From NCBI GenBank assembly GCA_029747015.1, contig JAKOGI010001189.1, forward strand, positions 1 to 64,000: DNA of 64,000 nucleotides. The letters run 5' to 3'. The stretch comes from Carnegiea gigantea. Taxonomy: Eukaryota > Streptophyta > Magnoliopsida > Caryophyllales > Cactaceae. A model generated the notes under the pieces. That model was given only the letters and a program-made list of their open reading frames with translations, ran no database searches and had not been told where the DNA came from. Below are positions 1 through 10,765 of the stretch, piece after piece; positions within the stretch are counted from its first letter, which is position 1, and every line of letters begins with the position of its first letter. The position numbers and the translations under genes are program-made.

Positions 1-597
1 CTCTTCGGCCCTTTGCTGCATTCTTCCCCTTCCAAGCTACATTCCCCCTTTCCTCACATGGCCAAGACGTGTGTAAACAAGAGGGTTCATGCATATCAAG
101 GTTGCTAGGTTCATTTCGTTCAAGAGACACAAGCCGGGTTCATGGTTCTCAACCGAGTGCAATGTTTCTTCCCTAGTCATTCCCCTTTACTTGTATTTTC
201 ATTTGTGTCTTTTCATAAGTGAGCTTGTATCTTTTCAAGTGTGAGGCTAACTCTATATAAAGGCCATAAACCGAGTTGTTTAGCATCAAGTCATTCATCA
301 AGTAAAAAGTACAATTCAGATTTGAGTTGAATACTCTTTTCTCAAAATCCCTAGTTCTATACCTTGAGAAGTGGCTCTCTCAAGTGGTGTTCTAGGTCCC
401 TTTATCTCAATTAGGTGGTGATTAAATTCTGCATCCTAATTGGTTTAAAGGATTACCCAAGTTCTTGACTTCAGTGGCTCCATTTGGATTATCTCTTGTC
501 GAGTTCTTGAACTATCCTATCCTTTCCTTGTTATCGCAAATACAAAAACACAAATCTAGCCTTGCTTGGTCATTTGGGCTCTCTCTTATATACATCA
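1..597 (+). repeat. LTR 3' portion of a plus-strand Ty3/gypsy-type element (element K)
   Basis: The stretch has no ORF of note. It ends in TACATCA at 597, the same LTR end seen elsewhere in the window, followed directly by gag-coding sequence of another element. It contains a TATA box near 254 and, at about 470-495, the GTGGCTCC...GGATTATC block shared with other LTR families here. It is therefore the downstream part of an LTR inserted into the gag of element J. The rest lies left of the window, so solo LTR versus full element cannot be decided. Confidence 0.75.
254..261 (+). promoter_or_regulatory. TATA box of LTR K
   Basis: TATATAAA is followed by GGCC and lies about 340 bp before the LTR end. 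The position relative to the U5 end matches the TATA boxes of the C-family LTRs. It is a probable Pol II core promoter of the LTR. Confidence 0.55.
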
Positions 598-729
598 TTA
601 CATGCCAAAAGAGTTAGAGAACGGAAGTCCAAAATCAGAACATGGGAGAAGATGAAATCCAAGCTTAAGGCTCGGTTTCTTCCTCCTACCTATGTTCAAG
701 ATTGTTACTCTCAACTCCACCATTTGAAC
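598..729 (+). pseudogene. gag fragment of element J (Ty3/gypsy capsid)
   Basis: This is an open plus-strand frame of about 43 codons coding for the capsid segment with motifs KRVRERKSKIRTWEKM and KARFLPP, the same region as in the gag of D1 (around 46200-46280 on the minus strand). It is bounded on the left by LTR K and on the right by the D1 LTR at 730, so it is a host-element scrap caught between two insertions. The rest of this gag would lie beyond the far end of D1, outside the window. It is non-functional as it stands. Family identity rests on motif similarity to D1 and B gag. Confidence 0.75.
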
Positions 730-2062
730 TAATGTAAAGCTCAAGGGGATTGAGATTACAATCAAAGAAATAAGGAAAAGCAATTCGGATTCTCTAGGAA
801 ACCGAAGAACCCGTGACTGTTTTGCTTGAAAAGGATAGAGCTAAACTTGGATTTTGGATACAGAATCACCACCAAACCTAAGATTAGGGCCCCTAAGTTT
901 GATTAAGATACAGAAATCACCACTTAATTAAGATACAGAAATCACCACTTAATCAAAGTTAGGACTCACTTGAACACCACTTAGTTCGGCCTAAACTAAG
1001 ATAAGCAAGTAGAGTTTTTGGAAAGAAAGCTTCGAATGCTCTCTACAGTTTTCTCTTTCAAAATCTGAGGTATATTCTTCTAATGGCCGAAACTTGCGTT
1101 TGTTACAAGCCTAGGAAAACATTCTAACTAGCAAGCAAGTACCTCACCTTACCCTCCTAAGGAGGAAAGGTGTTAACTAGTCTTAATCTACACAGTTATG
1201 ACTAACCGGTTGCAAAGCAAGCTTAAGACTAATCTAAGTACATTTAAACTAATAAAGAAAGCAAGACAAATGATTATTACAACTTAATTAACTTGTATTT
1301 AGGCTTAATCAACTAAGAATGCAGCAAGATAGCATGTGCTCAGCCGAAAAGTGGCTTCCCCTTTACGGCTGTCCAATGGGAAGCAAGAACACTCCCACTT
1401 CGGCTGTCCAATGAGAATCAAGGGACAAACCATGTGCAGCTCATCTTTCATTGGTTGTTCTTCTCTAGGGAGCCTTGGGATGTGTTCCGGCCTTGGTTTG
1501 TGTGCCATTCAAGCTGATTAAGTGAGCAAACCCTTGTGGTGAAGCAAAACAGCCGGCCTCAAACCGGGTTCAAGGGCAGAATGTACCCGGTTTTCAGGTT
1601 CAATTTTCCCTTAGCAAAAGTGACCATGATTTGGATTTTAGGCCATGGGGGAAATCCTTAGGGTGTGTACTAATCCTCCAAATGAAGAAATCAAGGTTAT
1701 AGCCCCTTAAAACATGGTAATTAGGCTAATTCATCTAACCGGGCAGAATTGGAGCCAATCTGACCGGTTTGGAAAATCACCTTGATCTCCCATCCTCTTG
1801 TGTGTATGATTTGAAATCAATGCTTGAACCTGAAAGTTAACATCATAAGGATTCCAAAAATGCAAAAATATCAAACTTAAGCCACAATGTAGCTTAAGAA
1901 ATCAAGTGCACAAAACCGGGCATTTTCTGGCCGGTTAGCCCGTTTGGTGCTGTTTGGCTTTCTTGTAAAATGTGAGCCATCTTCTTCACTTGGGACCTTG
2001 TTCTTGGACGAGTTGGACTTGTTTCATCATGGTCAAGGTCTTGGCTAGGCAGGATTCCATCA
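730..2062 (-). repeat. D1 3' LTR
   Basis: It runs from TAATGTAAAGCTC (U5 end, plus-strand view) to ...ATTCCATCA at 2062, next to the polypurine tract AACAAGGGGAGGA read on the minus strand. It closely matches the partial 5' LTR at 46846-47299 over the U5 side. The pol stop codon lies inside it at 1894. Unlike the D2 LTR, its U5 side lacks the GC-palindrome module. Confidence 0.85.
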
Positions 2063-3035
2063 TCCTCCCCTTGTTGAAAAGATTTGACCCTCAAATCTGG
2101 TGGGGAAGTGTCCGGATAGAAGGGGCTCAAATCTACCACATTGAAGGTGGCAGAAACCTCATAATCACCAGGTAGATCAACCTTATAAGCATTGTCGTTG
2201 ATCCTTTCTAAGATTTCAAATGGACCTTCAGCTCGTGGCATGAGTTTATTCTTTCTTTTGGAAGGAAACCGTTCCTTCCTCAAATGGATCCAAACTAAGT
2301 TTCCTGGTTGAAAAACAATCTTTCTCCTATGCTTGTTGGCTTGTGCTTCATAGGCTGCATTAGTCTTCTCAATTCTGGCTTTAACCAACTCATGGAGTTT
2401 CTGGATTTCCTTTACTCTTGTCGTTGCATCGACATGGGGCTTTTGGTCTTGAGGCCGTGGGGTAAGATCATTGGGACTTAAAGGGTCAATCCCATACACC
2501 ACCTTAAATGGTGAAAGACCAGTAGCCTTGCTAGGAGCTTTGTTGTATGCAAATTCAGCATGTGGCAAGAGTAAATCCCAAGCTTTAGCATGAGGTTTAA
2601 TCAAAGCTCTTAGGAGAGTGCCTAAGGTTCGATTAGTTACCTCAGTTTGACCATCGGTCTGGGGGTGACAAGTAGTACTGTATAACAATTTGGTACCAAG
2701 CTTCTTCCAAAGAGTAATCCAAAAATGACTTAGGAACTTCGTGTCCCTATCTGAAACAATGGATTTAGGAATGCCATGCAACCTTGTTACCTTCTTGAAA
2801 TACAATTCAGCAATGTATGTAGCATCGTTGGTCTTGTGGCAAGGAATGAAATGTGCCATTTTTGAAAATTTATCTACCACCACAAATATTGAGTCCTTTC
2901 CCCTTTGGGCCTTAGGTAGTCTCAAAATGAAGTCCATACTCACGTCCACCCATGGTAAAGTCGGTATGGGCAGTGGGGTATACAAACCGTGAGGTAGTGT
3001 GTGACTCTTTGCAGCTTGGCACGTTCCACACCTTC
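1894..3035 (-). pseudogene. D1 integrase, catalytic core to C-terminus (severed)
   Basis: The frame codes for the end of the integrase zinc finger (CGTCQAAK), then the DDE core: the first Asp in SMDFILRLP, the second in SIVSDRDTKF, and the Glu in PQTDGQTEVTNR. The C-terminal part has RKERFPSKRKNKLMPRAEGPFE and TFNVVDLSPF, an SH3-like integrase C-terminus without a canonical chromodomain. The frame passes the polypurine tract at about 2065 and ends inside the LTR with KMPGFVHLIS. It is cut at 3035 by B', and the upstream half resumes at 43311. The core triad is intact here, but the gene as a whole is broken. Integrase inserts the cDNA into the genome. Confidence 0.9.
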
Positions 3036-3896
3036 TGATGTAAGTCTCAAGGGTAGGAACAACTGAAGCCAACTTACAACAAGAACACAACCAAAATAAA
3101 TGGAAAACTCACGAACCTAGGGAGGCACGGTCGTGCTTAAGGGCACGGTGTGGCCGTGCCAATCTTCTGCCTTTCACGCCTAAGTTTGTGATTTCTCACG
3201 GTTTGAAGTGGTTTTTGTGTTTGGGCTCAAAACTGAATCAAAGCAAGAATTCTTGGCCTTGATTAAGCTTGAAATGAATATGAAAAGAAAAAAAGAAGAG
3301 AGGAATGAAGTTCACTGATTAGAAACATGAAAAAAGGAGAGCTTTGGTTTAAGGAACCCAAAGCTAACTTCATGAACTTTAAGTGAATTCAATGGAATCT
3401 GGATAGTTCTAAGCCTTGTGATTAGATAAGATACACCACTAATCACTTAGCTTGGGGCCCTTAACCTTTGATTAGGATACAGATACACCACCTAATCAAT
3501 GATTAAGACTCACTTGAACACAACCTTAATCGGCCTAATTAAGGATAAGCAAGTTAAGTGTTTAAGAGGAACTCAAGATACAAAGTCTTTTCTCAAAGTT
3601 TTAAACTCAAAATCTGATTCATGAAGTGAGAAGTACACAGCCTTATATAGCCACTAAAGTCATGAAACAACCTTTCCCTCTAAGGGAGGAAAGGTATTAG
3701 TCTAGCTAAGCATACTTACACACGGTTTAAGCTCAACAAAGTAAAACCGGTACAATCAAGCTTAATACACAAGTTTACTTATCCTAAGACCTTTCTTAAT
3801 ATCTAAGGCATAATTGTGAGACATTTTCCTTCCTTGGAGGGCAAAGATACACAACTGCCACCTAGCAAAAGGCTGCTGAATTCGAGCTTGACATGT
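3036..3896 (-). repeat. B' 3' LTR, U5-side half
   Basis: Starts TGATGTAAGTCTCAAGG, the reverse complement of the U5 end of the B LTRs at 30216 and 33384. Contains one GC-palindrome module at 3124-3160 and a TATATA-containing stretch near 3640 on the minus strand. It is broken at 3896 by array A, whose TSD CATGT it ends with. The other half is at 36465-37332. Confidence 0.85.
3124..3160 (-). repeat. GC-palindrome module in the U5 of B' (1 copy)
   Basis: In the sense (minus) orientation the arm pair GGCACGG/CCGTGCC is followed after a short spacer by GCACGACCGTGCC. It can fold as a GC-rich hairpin with a competing second 3' arm. Confidence 0.8.
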
Positions 3897-4949
3897 TGAT
3901 GGAGATTTGGAAGAAGAAGAACCAACTCACAACCCAAGTGTTCTCCAAGGGTGGCTCCTCGGATTATCCCTTGCAAGGTCACTTGACTATCCAAACTCTT
4001 GGTTTCTCCTCTCCATTTTCAGCTTATCCTCCTTCATTTTCGTGTTTTAGAGACCTAGAGACCCACTTGAGTTGCCAAGCTCAAGATATAACACTAGGAG
4101 TTTTTGTAGAGAGAGTTTGAGAACTCACAAATTCATTCATTCAAAGTTGGTTCCAAAATGAGGCTCAAGCTGGTTTTTATCAGCTTATGGCCGAGTTCCC
4201 CCCCCCCTTTCCATGCAGCAAAAACAAGGCCAAGTACATTTGGGAGAGGGAAACACATTACATCCATCACTCATCTAGCTTAACACATCACTACTAGCTT
4301 AATCTACTTCTTTAGGGGCCATGATGCCTCCCAAATGATGTTTCAAGTTTACAAAGGTTCTAAAATGCAGCAAAAGCAATCAACTCAGCAAGTGGATGAA
4401 GCAAAACCCAAGAAATCAGCCCACTTGTCCCGGCTAGGAAGAAACCGGTTAAAGGGGTGTTTTGCTTGTCCTTTTGGCTGGGTAAAACCAACACAAGGGG
4501 TGCTTTGGATGGGATTTGAACCCTTGACTTGATAAATATTTATGTCCCCTTTCATGCTGCAAAATTTCAGAAAGAGTGGACTTAAGTTGGTGGTCCCATT
4601 TCTTCCTTAATTCGGATGTTGCTGTTTTGGTGCCCAGCCTGCGCACTTGGAAAGATCTTGCTGATTGACTAACCAAACGACCTTCAAATCCTTTGCAACT
4701 TGTTTTATTGGATTCCTAACATCTTAAACTTAAAGAGAGGGGACAAGGCAGTCATTCATCCCCTCACCTTCAAGTCCCAAAAGATGCACAAAACCGGGCC
4801 AATTTCCGGTTGAATCTGCCCATGTTCTGTTCGAATGCTCTATGACTTCCTTGACCAAGGCATGGATGTTCTTGACTTCCTTGGGGCTTGAGGGGGTGTG
4901 TGGAGTTGCTGGGTGTGCATTTGGAGTTTGGTCATGATGGTCCCCATCA
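3897..4949 (-). repeat. Array A LTR1 (outer 3' LTR) with an internal inversion
   Basis: Begins TGATGGAGATTTGG and ends GGTCCCCATCA next to the CCCCCC tract (polypurine tract on the minus strand). About 117 bp (3933-4049) read as the reverse complement of the matching part of LTR2, and a neighbouring stretch of roughly 55-60 bp is missing, so LTR1 is shorter (1053 bp) than the other three LTRs (about 1120 bp). Contains a B-box-like GGTTCAAATCC on the minus strand at 4512-4522. Confidence 0.85.
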
Positions 4950-7900
4950 TTCCCCCCAGCTTGAATGGAGTTTGGCCTCAAACTCGGCAACTCTTCTTCT
5001 TCATCATAGTATGGGCTTAAATCAGCCACATTGAAAGTGGCGGACACCCCATAGTCTCCAGGGAGGTCTATCTTGTATGCATTTGGTCCAATTTTCTCAA
5101 GGACTTCAAATGGCCCATCCGATCTTGGTAATAACTTGGATTTCCGCTTGCTTGGGAACCTTTCTTTCCTCAAATGGACCCACACTAGGTCCCCGGGCTG
5201 AAAATGAGCTTCTCTCCTCCTCATGTTGGCATAGGACTTAGCTTGCTCATTGAACTTTTCAATCCTTTCTCTCACCTTAGCATGAAGCTCTTGGACCTCC
5301 TTTGCTCTCTTCTCGGCTTCCCAACTAAATTTAGTGGGGGTAGGAATAGGAACAAGATCAATGGGAGTCCGTGGGTTGTTGCCATACACAACTTGGAAGG
5401 GTGAGAGGCCCGTGGCCTTGCTTGGGGCTCGGTTGAATGCAAACTCCGCATGGCAAAGTAGTTCATCCCAACTTTTAATGTTCTTCTTCACCAAGACCCG
5501 AAGTAATGTGCCCAAAGTGCGGTTTGTTACCTCGGTTTGGCCGTCCGTTTGGGGATGGCATGAAGTACTGAATTTGAGATGAGTACCAAGCTTCCGCCAT
5601 AATGTGAGCTAAAAATAACTCAAGAACTTAGTGTCACGATCGGACACCATACTCCTTGGTATTCCATGCAACCGCACAATCTCTTTGAAGTAAAGATTGG
5701 CCACTTGTGAAGCATCAAAGGTGGTGTCACATGCCACGAAGTGGGCCATCTTGGAGAATCTATCAACCACTACCATGATAGAGTCTTTGTGCCTTTGAGT
5801 CCTTGGTAACCCCGTGATGAAGTCCAAGCTAATACCTTCCCAAGGCCCTTGAGGAACCGACAAGGGGGTGTAAAGACCTTGAGGCCGTATGTGATCCTTA
5901 GCAAGTTGGCAAGTAGAGCATCTTTTAATGAAGTGCTCCACATCCCTTGACATCTTGGGCCAAAAGTAATGCTCCTTAAGCATAGAGCATGTCTTCTCAA
6001 CTCCAAAATGGCCGGCTAGAGCTCCCCCATGGGGTTCTTGAATCAAAAGCTCTCTAAACCCACATTTAGGAATGCAAAGTCGGTTTCCCTTGAAGAGGAA
6101 TCCATCCTCTAGGTGGAAAGGACCGTGGGCATGGCTAGAACACTTTTCAAGAATGGTCTTGAAATCTTCATCTTGGGTATACATATCCTTGATGCACTCA
6201 AACCCAAGTACCTTGGATTCAAGAGTAGAGAGCAAGAGATATCTTCTTGATAATGCATCGGCCCCTTTGTTCATTTAACCGGATTTATGGTGGATCACAA
6301 AGTAGAAGGATTGCAAGAACTCTACCCACTTGGCATGTCGTGGATTGAGCTTATGTTGTCCTTGGATGAACTTCAAGGCTTGATGATCCGTATGGAGGAT
6401 GAACTCGCCTCCAACCAAGTAATGCCGCCAATGTTCCAATGCCCTCACTAAGGCATAGAACTCCTTGTCATGTGTAGAATACTTCCTTTTGGCGTCATTG
6501 AGCTTCTCACTAAAATAAGCAATGGGCCTCTTCTCTTGTGACAACACGGCCCCGATGCCAACCCCGGACGCATCACATTCTACCTCAAAAACTTTGGAAA
6601 TGCTAGGTAGTGCGAGGATGGGTGCACTAGTAAGCCTCTCCTTGATCTCTTCAAAGGCACGTTGGGCCTTCTCATTCCACTCAAAGTGTTGGCCTTAAGG
6701 ATTTCGGTCATGGGTGCCATGATTGAGCTAAAATTGCTTACAAACCTCCTATAAAAGGAAGCCAAACCATGGAAACTCCGGATTTGTTGGATTGACATGG
6801 GGGTAGGCCACTCACGGATGGCCTTGATCTTCTCTTCATCCACTTGGATGCCTTCGGCCGACACCACATACCCCAAGAACTTCACTTGAGGAGTGAAGAA
6901 GTGGCACTTCTCTAGGTTGCCATAAAGTTGCTCTTATGCCAAGACACTTAAAACATCATGCAAGTGCTTGGAGTGCTCTTCTTCTCCACGGCTATACACC
7001 AAAATGTCGTCAAAATACACAACGACATATCTCCCAATGAATGGCTTGAGAACTTGGTTCATTAGCCTTATGAATGTGCTTGGTGCCTTAGTCAAACCAA
7101 AGGGCATGACAAGCCACTCATATAGGCCACCCTTGGTTTTAAAAGCCGTCTTCCATTCATCCCCTTCAAAGATCCGTATTTGATAATTGCCACTTCTTAG
7201 ATCAATCTTTGAGAATATAGTGGCCCCATGAAGCTCATCTAGCAAATCCTCCAACCTTGGGATAGGGTACCAGTATTTGATGGTGATCTTGTTGATAGCT
7301 CTACTATCAACACACATTCTCATGCTCCCATCTTTCTTGGGCACAAGTAGAGCCGGAACGGCACATGGACTCAAGCTCTCATGGATCAAGCCCTTGGCTA
7401 GGAGCTCATCCACTTGTCTTTGAACCTCTTGTGTCTCTTGAGGGTTCATGCGGTAGGCCGGTCTATTTGGGAGGGTGGCACCCGGGAAGAGGTCGATTTT
7501 ATGTTGGATGGATCTTTTAGGGGGTAGGCCATGAGGTATTTCTTGTGGGAAGACGTGGGCAAAGGCTTGTAGGAGTGAGGTAAGTAAAGGATGGGAAGAT
7601 TCCTTTACCTTGGCCGGTTCTTGGCCTAAGAGGATCCGCTCTTTAAAGTCTTCGAACTCATGGAGTTGAGAGTGGAGTAAGGTGGTGAGAAAGACATCCA
7701 ACTTGGGATTGTCTTGAGGGTTCTTTTGTGGGCTAGGCATGAGGGGAGTGAGGGTGATTTTCTTGTTGTCTTTTGTGAAGGTGTAGGTATTCTTTCGACC
7801 ATCATGCATCACCCTTCTATCAAAGAGCCATGGTCGGCCAAAAAGAACATGGCAAGCATCCATAGGCACTATGTCACACCATATCTCATCTTTATACGAC

Positions 7901-9474
7901 TTTCCAATGGAAAAAGTAAGCAAACATCGAGTAGTAATTTGCAAACCCTTACCTTGGTTGAGCCACTGAATTGTGTAAGGATTTGGGTGAGGTGTGACCG
8001 GAATCTTGAGCTTGTCCACCATGGTTTTTGAGGTCACATTCGCACAACTTCCCCCATCGATGATGAGAGAACACACCTTGCCACTCACGGTGCACCTTGT
8101 ATGAAAGATGCTCTCCCTTTGCTCCATGTTGTCTTGAGAAGCAATCCCACTTAGAGCCCTTCTAATCACTAGTAGTTCCCCTTCTTCCGGGCCCTCTTCT
8201 ACCTCTTCCAACATTTCGGCCATGTACACCTCCTTTTCTTCTCCATTTTTCTCTTCCTCAATCTCTAGCTCCTCTAATGACTCTTGATATTCGGCTAGAG
8301 ATACCATTCTCTTGTTTGGACATTCGGAAGCATAATGTCCAAGACCTTGACAACGAAAGCATCGAACCTTACTAGGGGGTTTTAATGGTGGCTTGGATGG
8401 AGTTTGTGGGGGGGCTATTTGAGGGGGTTTCGGGTTTGGGGGTGGAGAAGGTTTTTGAGGAGTGAATGGGGGCTTTTGAAAGCCATAGGGCCGTGGGGTA
8501 GGCTTAGAGATGGGGTTCTTGCCGTTGAGCTTCTTTTGTTTTTCAACCTTGTGAGCTAAAGCACTCAACTCATCAAGGGAGGTGTAGGGGTGCAATTCCA
8601 CTACATGAGCAATTTGTTCATCAAGCCCACTCAAGTAACGAATCAAGGTTTGGGAATCATCTTCCCTCAAATCACACTTTAGAAGAAGTTGTTCAAAGTC
8701 CCTAGTATACTCCTCTACACTCTTTGAACCTTGTCGGAGGTGGGGGAGTTTAAGGAAATTGTCTTGAAGATAGTGTGGGGGTAAGAACTTGGCCTTAAGT
8801 TTGGATTTCATTTGCTCCCAAGTCTTTATCTTACTTTTTCCCTTTCTCACCCTCTTGGACACAACATTAGACCACCATATGGAAGCATATTTACGGAGTT
8901 TCAAGGCTACTAGCTTTACCTTTTTACTTTCCGGGATGTCCTTGTATTCAAATATTCTTTCCACCGTTTGAAGCCAATCAAGGAAGATGTCCGGGTCTAG
9001 TTGTCCTTCGAACTCCGGAATGTCGACTTTAAAGTCTCCAAAGCTTCGTCCCCTTGACCTTTGATGTCGTTGGGACCTTGGTGCAAGCTCCCTTTCACTT
9101 GAGTCACTAATGGGGTTGCTTCCCTCGGAGTCATCCGAGTCTTGATGCTTGCTTGGACTCTTTGAACTCCATAAACCTCTCCTCTTCTCTTCCATAAGTT
9201 GTCCTAGTTGCTTTTGGAGATACTTTAGTTGAGCTTCTACCTCGGCTTTCTCCCTTAGGGCTTGCTCGGCCACTTGCTCGGGTGTGAGGCTAGAAGACAT
9301 TTTGGCTTTGGAATAGAGAAAGAGTGTTTTGGGACGGGGAGAGGTAGGCACGGTCGTGCTAGTAGGCACGGCCTGACCGTGCTGAGCTACTGGCGAAGAA
9401 GTGCTGGGCTGGAATTGTGGCACGGTCGTGCTCAGGTGGCACGGTGTGCCCGTGCCAACTTTCTGGTTGGGCAC
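4730..9474 (-). pseudogene. Array A internal 1: gag-pol polyprotein, broken
   Basis: Minus-strand gag-pol of a Ty3/gypsy element. Gag starts at 9300 (MSSSLTPEQ) or at an upstream in-frame ATG at 9474 that reads through the GC-palindrome leader. Downstream follow the capsid region, CCHC knuckle (CFRCQGLGHYASEC), protease (LIIDGGSCAN), RT with an intact YFDD, RNase H, and integrase with HHCC and DDE motifs. The frame ends at 4730 inside LTR1. Breaks: TAA at 6934-6936 where the sister copy has CAA; a one-base deletion near 6690; TAA at 6275-6277 (CAA in the sister copy); TAG at 5609-5611 (TGG in the sister copy). Gag to RT (846 codons) is the longest open part. It cannot make a full polyprotein. 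It is the only array unit that keeps YFDD. Confidence 0.9.
9347..9456 (-). repeat. GC-palindrome leader module of A internal 1 (2 copies)
   Basis: Two copies of the sense-strand pattern GGCACGG-N-CCGTGCC then GCACGACCGTGCC, lying between the primer-binding site (9574-9585) and the gag ATG (9300). The stretch is also open as an in-frame N-terminal extension of gag. Confidence 0.85.
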
Positions 9475-9573
9475 GACTGAGATTTTGTGGACGATGTGTT
9501 TGGGCTGTTTTTGTGGTTCTTGTGTGTGGGAGTGTGTTTGGGTGATGGAAGCTTGGCCAAGATGGTAGCCTAA

Positions 9574-9585
9574 GCTCTGATACCA
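9574..9585 (-). other. Primer-binding site, A internal 1
   Basis: Reads TGGTATCAGAGC on the minus strand, complementary to the 3' end of plant initiator-Met tRNA, 3 bp from the LTR2 end at 9589. Confidence 0.9.
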
Positions 9586-9588
9586 ATT

Positions 9589-10705
9589 TGATGGAGATTT
9601 GGAAGAAGAAGAACCAACTCACAACTTGCTTTAAAGTAAAACACGAAAATGAAGGAGGATAAGCTGAAAATGGAGAGGAAAAACCAAGAGTTTGGATAGT
9701 CAAGTGACCTTGCAAGGGATAATCCGTGGAGCCACCCTTGGAGAACACTTGGGCAATCTCTTTGTATCAACTAGTTACAGAATTTAATCACCTTCTACTT
9801 GAGAGAAAGAGACCTAGAGACCCACTTGAGTTGCCAAGCTCAAGATATAACACTAGGAGTTTTTGTAGAGAGAGTTTGAGAACTCACAAATTCATTCATT
9901 CAAGTTTGTTGCAAAATGAAGGAACCAAGCTGCCTTTTAACAAGCCATGGCCAAGCTCCCTCTCTCCCTAGGCAGCAAATACAAAGCTAAGTACATGTGG
10001 GGAAGAGAGACACATCAAATCAGCCACTACAAGTTAAACACCTCACTACCTAGCTTAATCTACTTCATTAGGGGCCATGATGCCTCCCAAATGATGTGTC
10101 AAGCTTACAAAGGTTCTAAAATGCAGCAAAAACAATCAACTCAGCAAGTGGATGAAGCAAAACCCAAGAAATCAGCCCACTTGTGCCGGCTAGGAAGAAA
10201 CCGGTTAAAGGGGTGTTTTGCTTGTCCTTTTGGCTGGGTAAAACCAACACAAGGGGGTGCTTTGGATGGGATTTGAACCCTTGACTTGATAAATATTTAT
10301 GTCCCCTTTCACGCTACAAAATTTCAGAAAGAGTGGACTTAAGTTGGTGGTCCAATTTCTTCCTTAATTCGGATGCTGCTGTTTTGGCGCCCAGCCTGCG
10401 CACTTGGAAAGATCTTGCTGATTGACTAACCAAACGACCTCCAAATCTTTTGCAACTTGTTTTATTGGATTCCTAACATCTTAAACTTAAAGAGAGGGGC
10501 AAGGCAGTCATTCATCCCCTCACCTTCAAGTCCCAAAAGATGCACAAAACCGGGCTAATTTTCGGTTGAATCTGCCCATGTTCTGTCCGAATGCTCTATG
10601 ACTTCCTTGGCCAAGGCATGGATGTTCTTGACTTCCTTGGGGCTTGAGGGGGTGTGTGGAGTTGCTGGTTGTGCATTTGGAGTTTGATCATGATGGTCCC
10701 CATCA
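9589..10705 (-). repeat. Array A LTR2
   Basis: 1117 bp from TGATGGAG to CCCCATCA. It serves both as 5' LTR of internal 1 (primer-binding site just below) and as 3' LTR of internal 2 (polypurine tract just above). This sharing marks a tandem array. B-box-like GGTTCAAATCC on the minus strand at 10269-10279. Confidence 0.9.
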
Positions 10706-10760
10706 TTCCCCCCAGCTTGAATGGAGTTTGACCTCAAACTCGGCAACTCTTCTTCTTCAT
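10555..10760 (-). pseudogene. Severed C-terminus of A internal 2 gag-pol
   Basis: Continuation of the 14610-19080 polyprotein beyond C1: EEEELPSLRSNS, then the polypurine-tract-encoded AGGNDGDH and the tail HALAKEVIEH within LTR2. A TAG at 10555-10557 replaces the Trp codon of the GNWPGFVHLL tail seen in sister copies (TGG to TAG), so the tail is also shortened. It is separated from the body by C1, whose TSD CATAG marks the cut. Confidence 0.85.
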
Positions 10761-10765
10761 CATAG

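Noticed and set aside
4512..4522. Functional tRNA gene on the minus strand in the A LTR
   Set aside because: Only the T-arm/B-box side is recognisable; no A box, cloverleaf or acceptor pairing at tRNA length was found.
9347..9456. CRISPR-like array or rho-independent terminator from the repeated GC palindromes
   Set aside because: Spacing is irregular, copy number is one to three, and the setting is a plant retroelement leader with no U tract.
9359..9748. Minus-strand 129-codon ORF spanning the LTR2/leader junction (also at 18965 and 35115)
   Set aside because: It reads LTR U5, primer-binding site and GC leader out of the gag frame. Its copies are kept only because the LTRs are copies.
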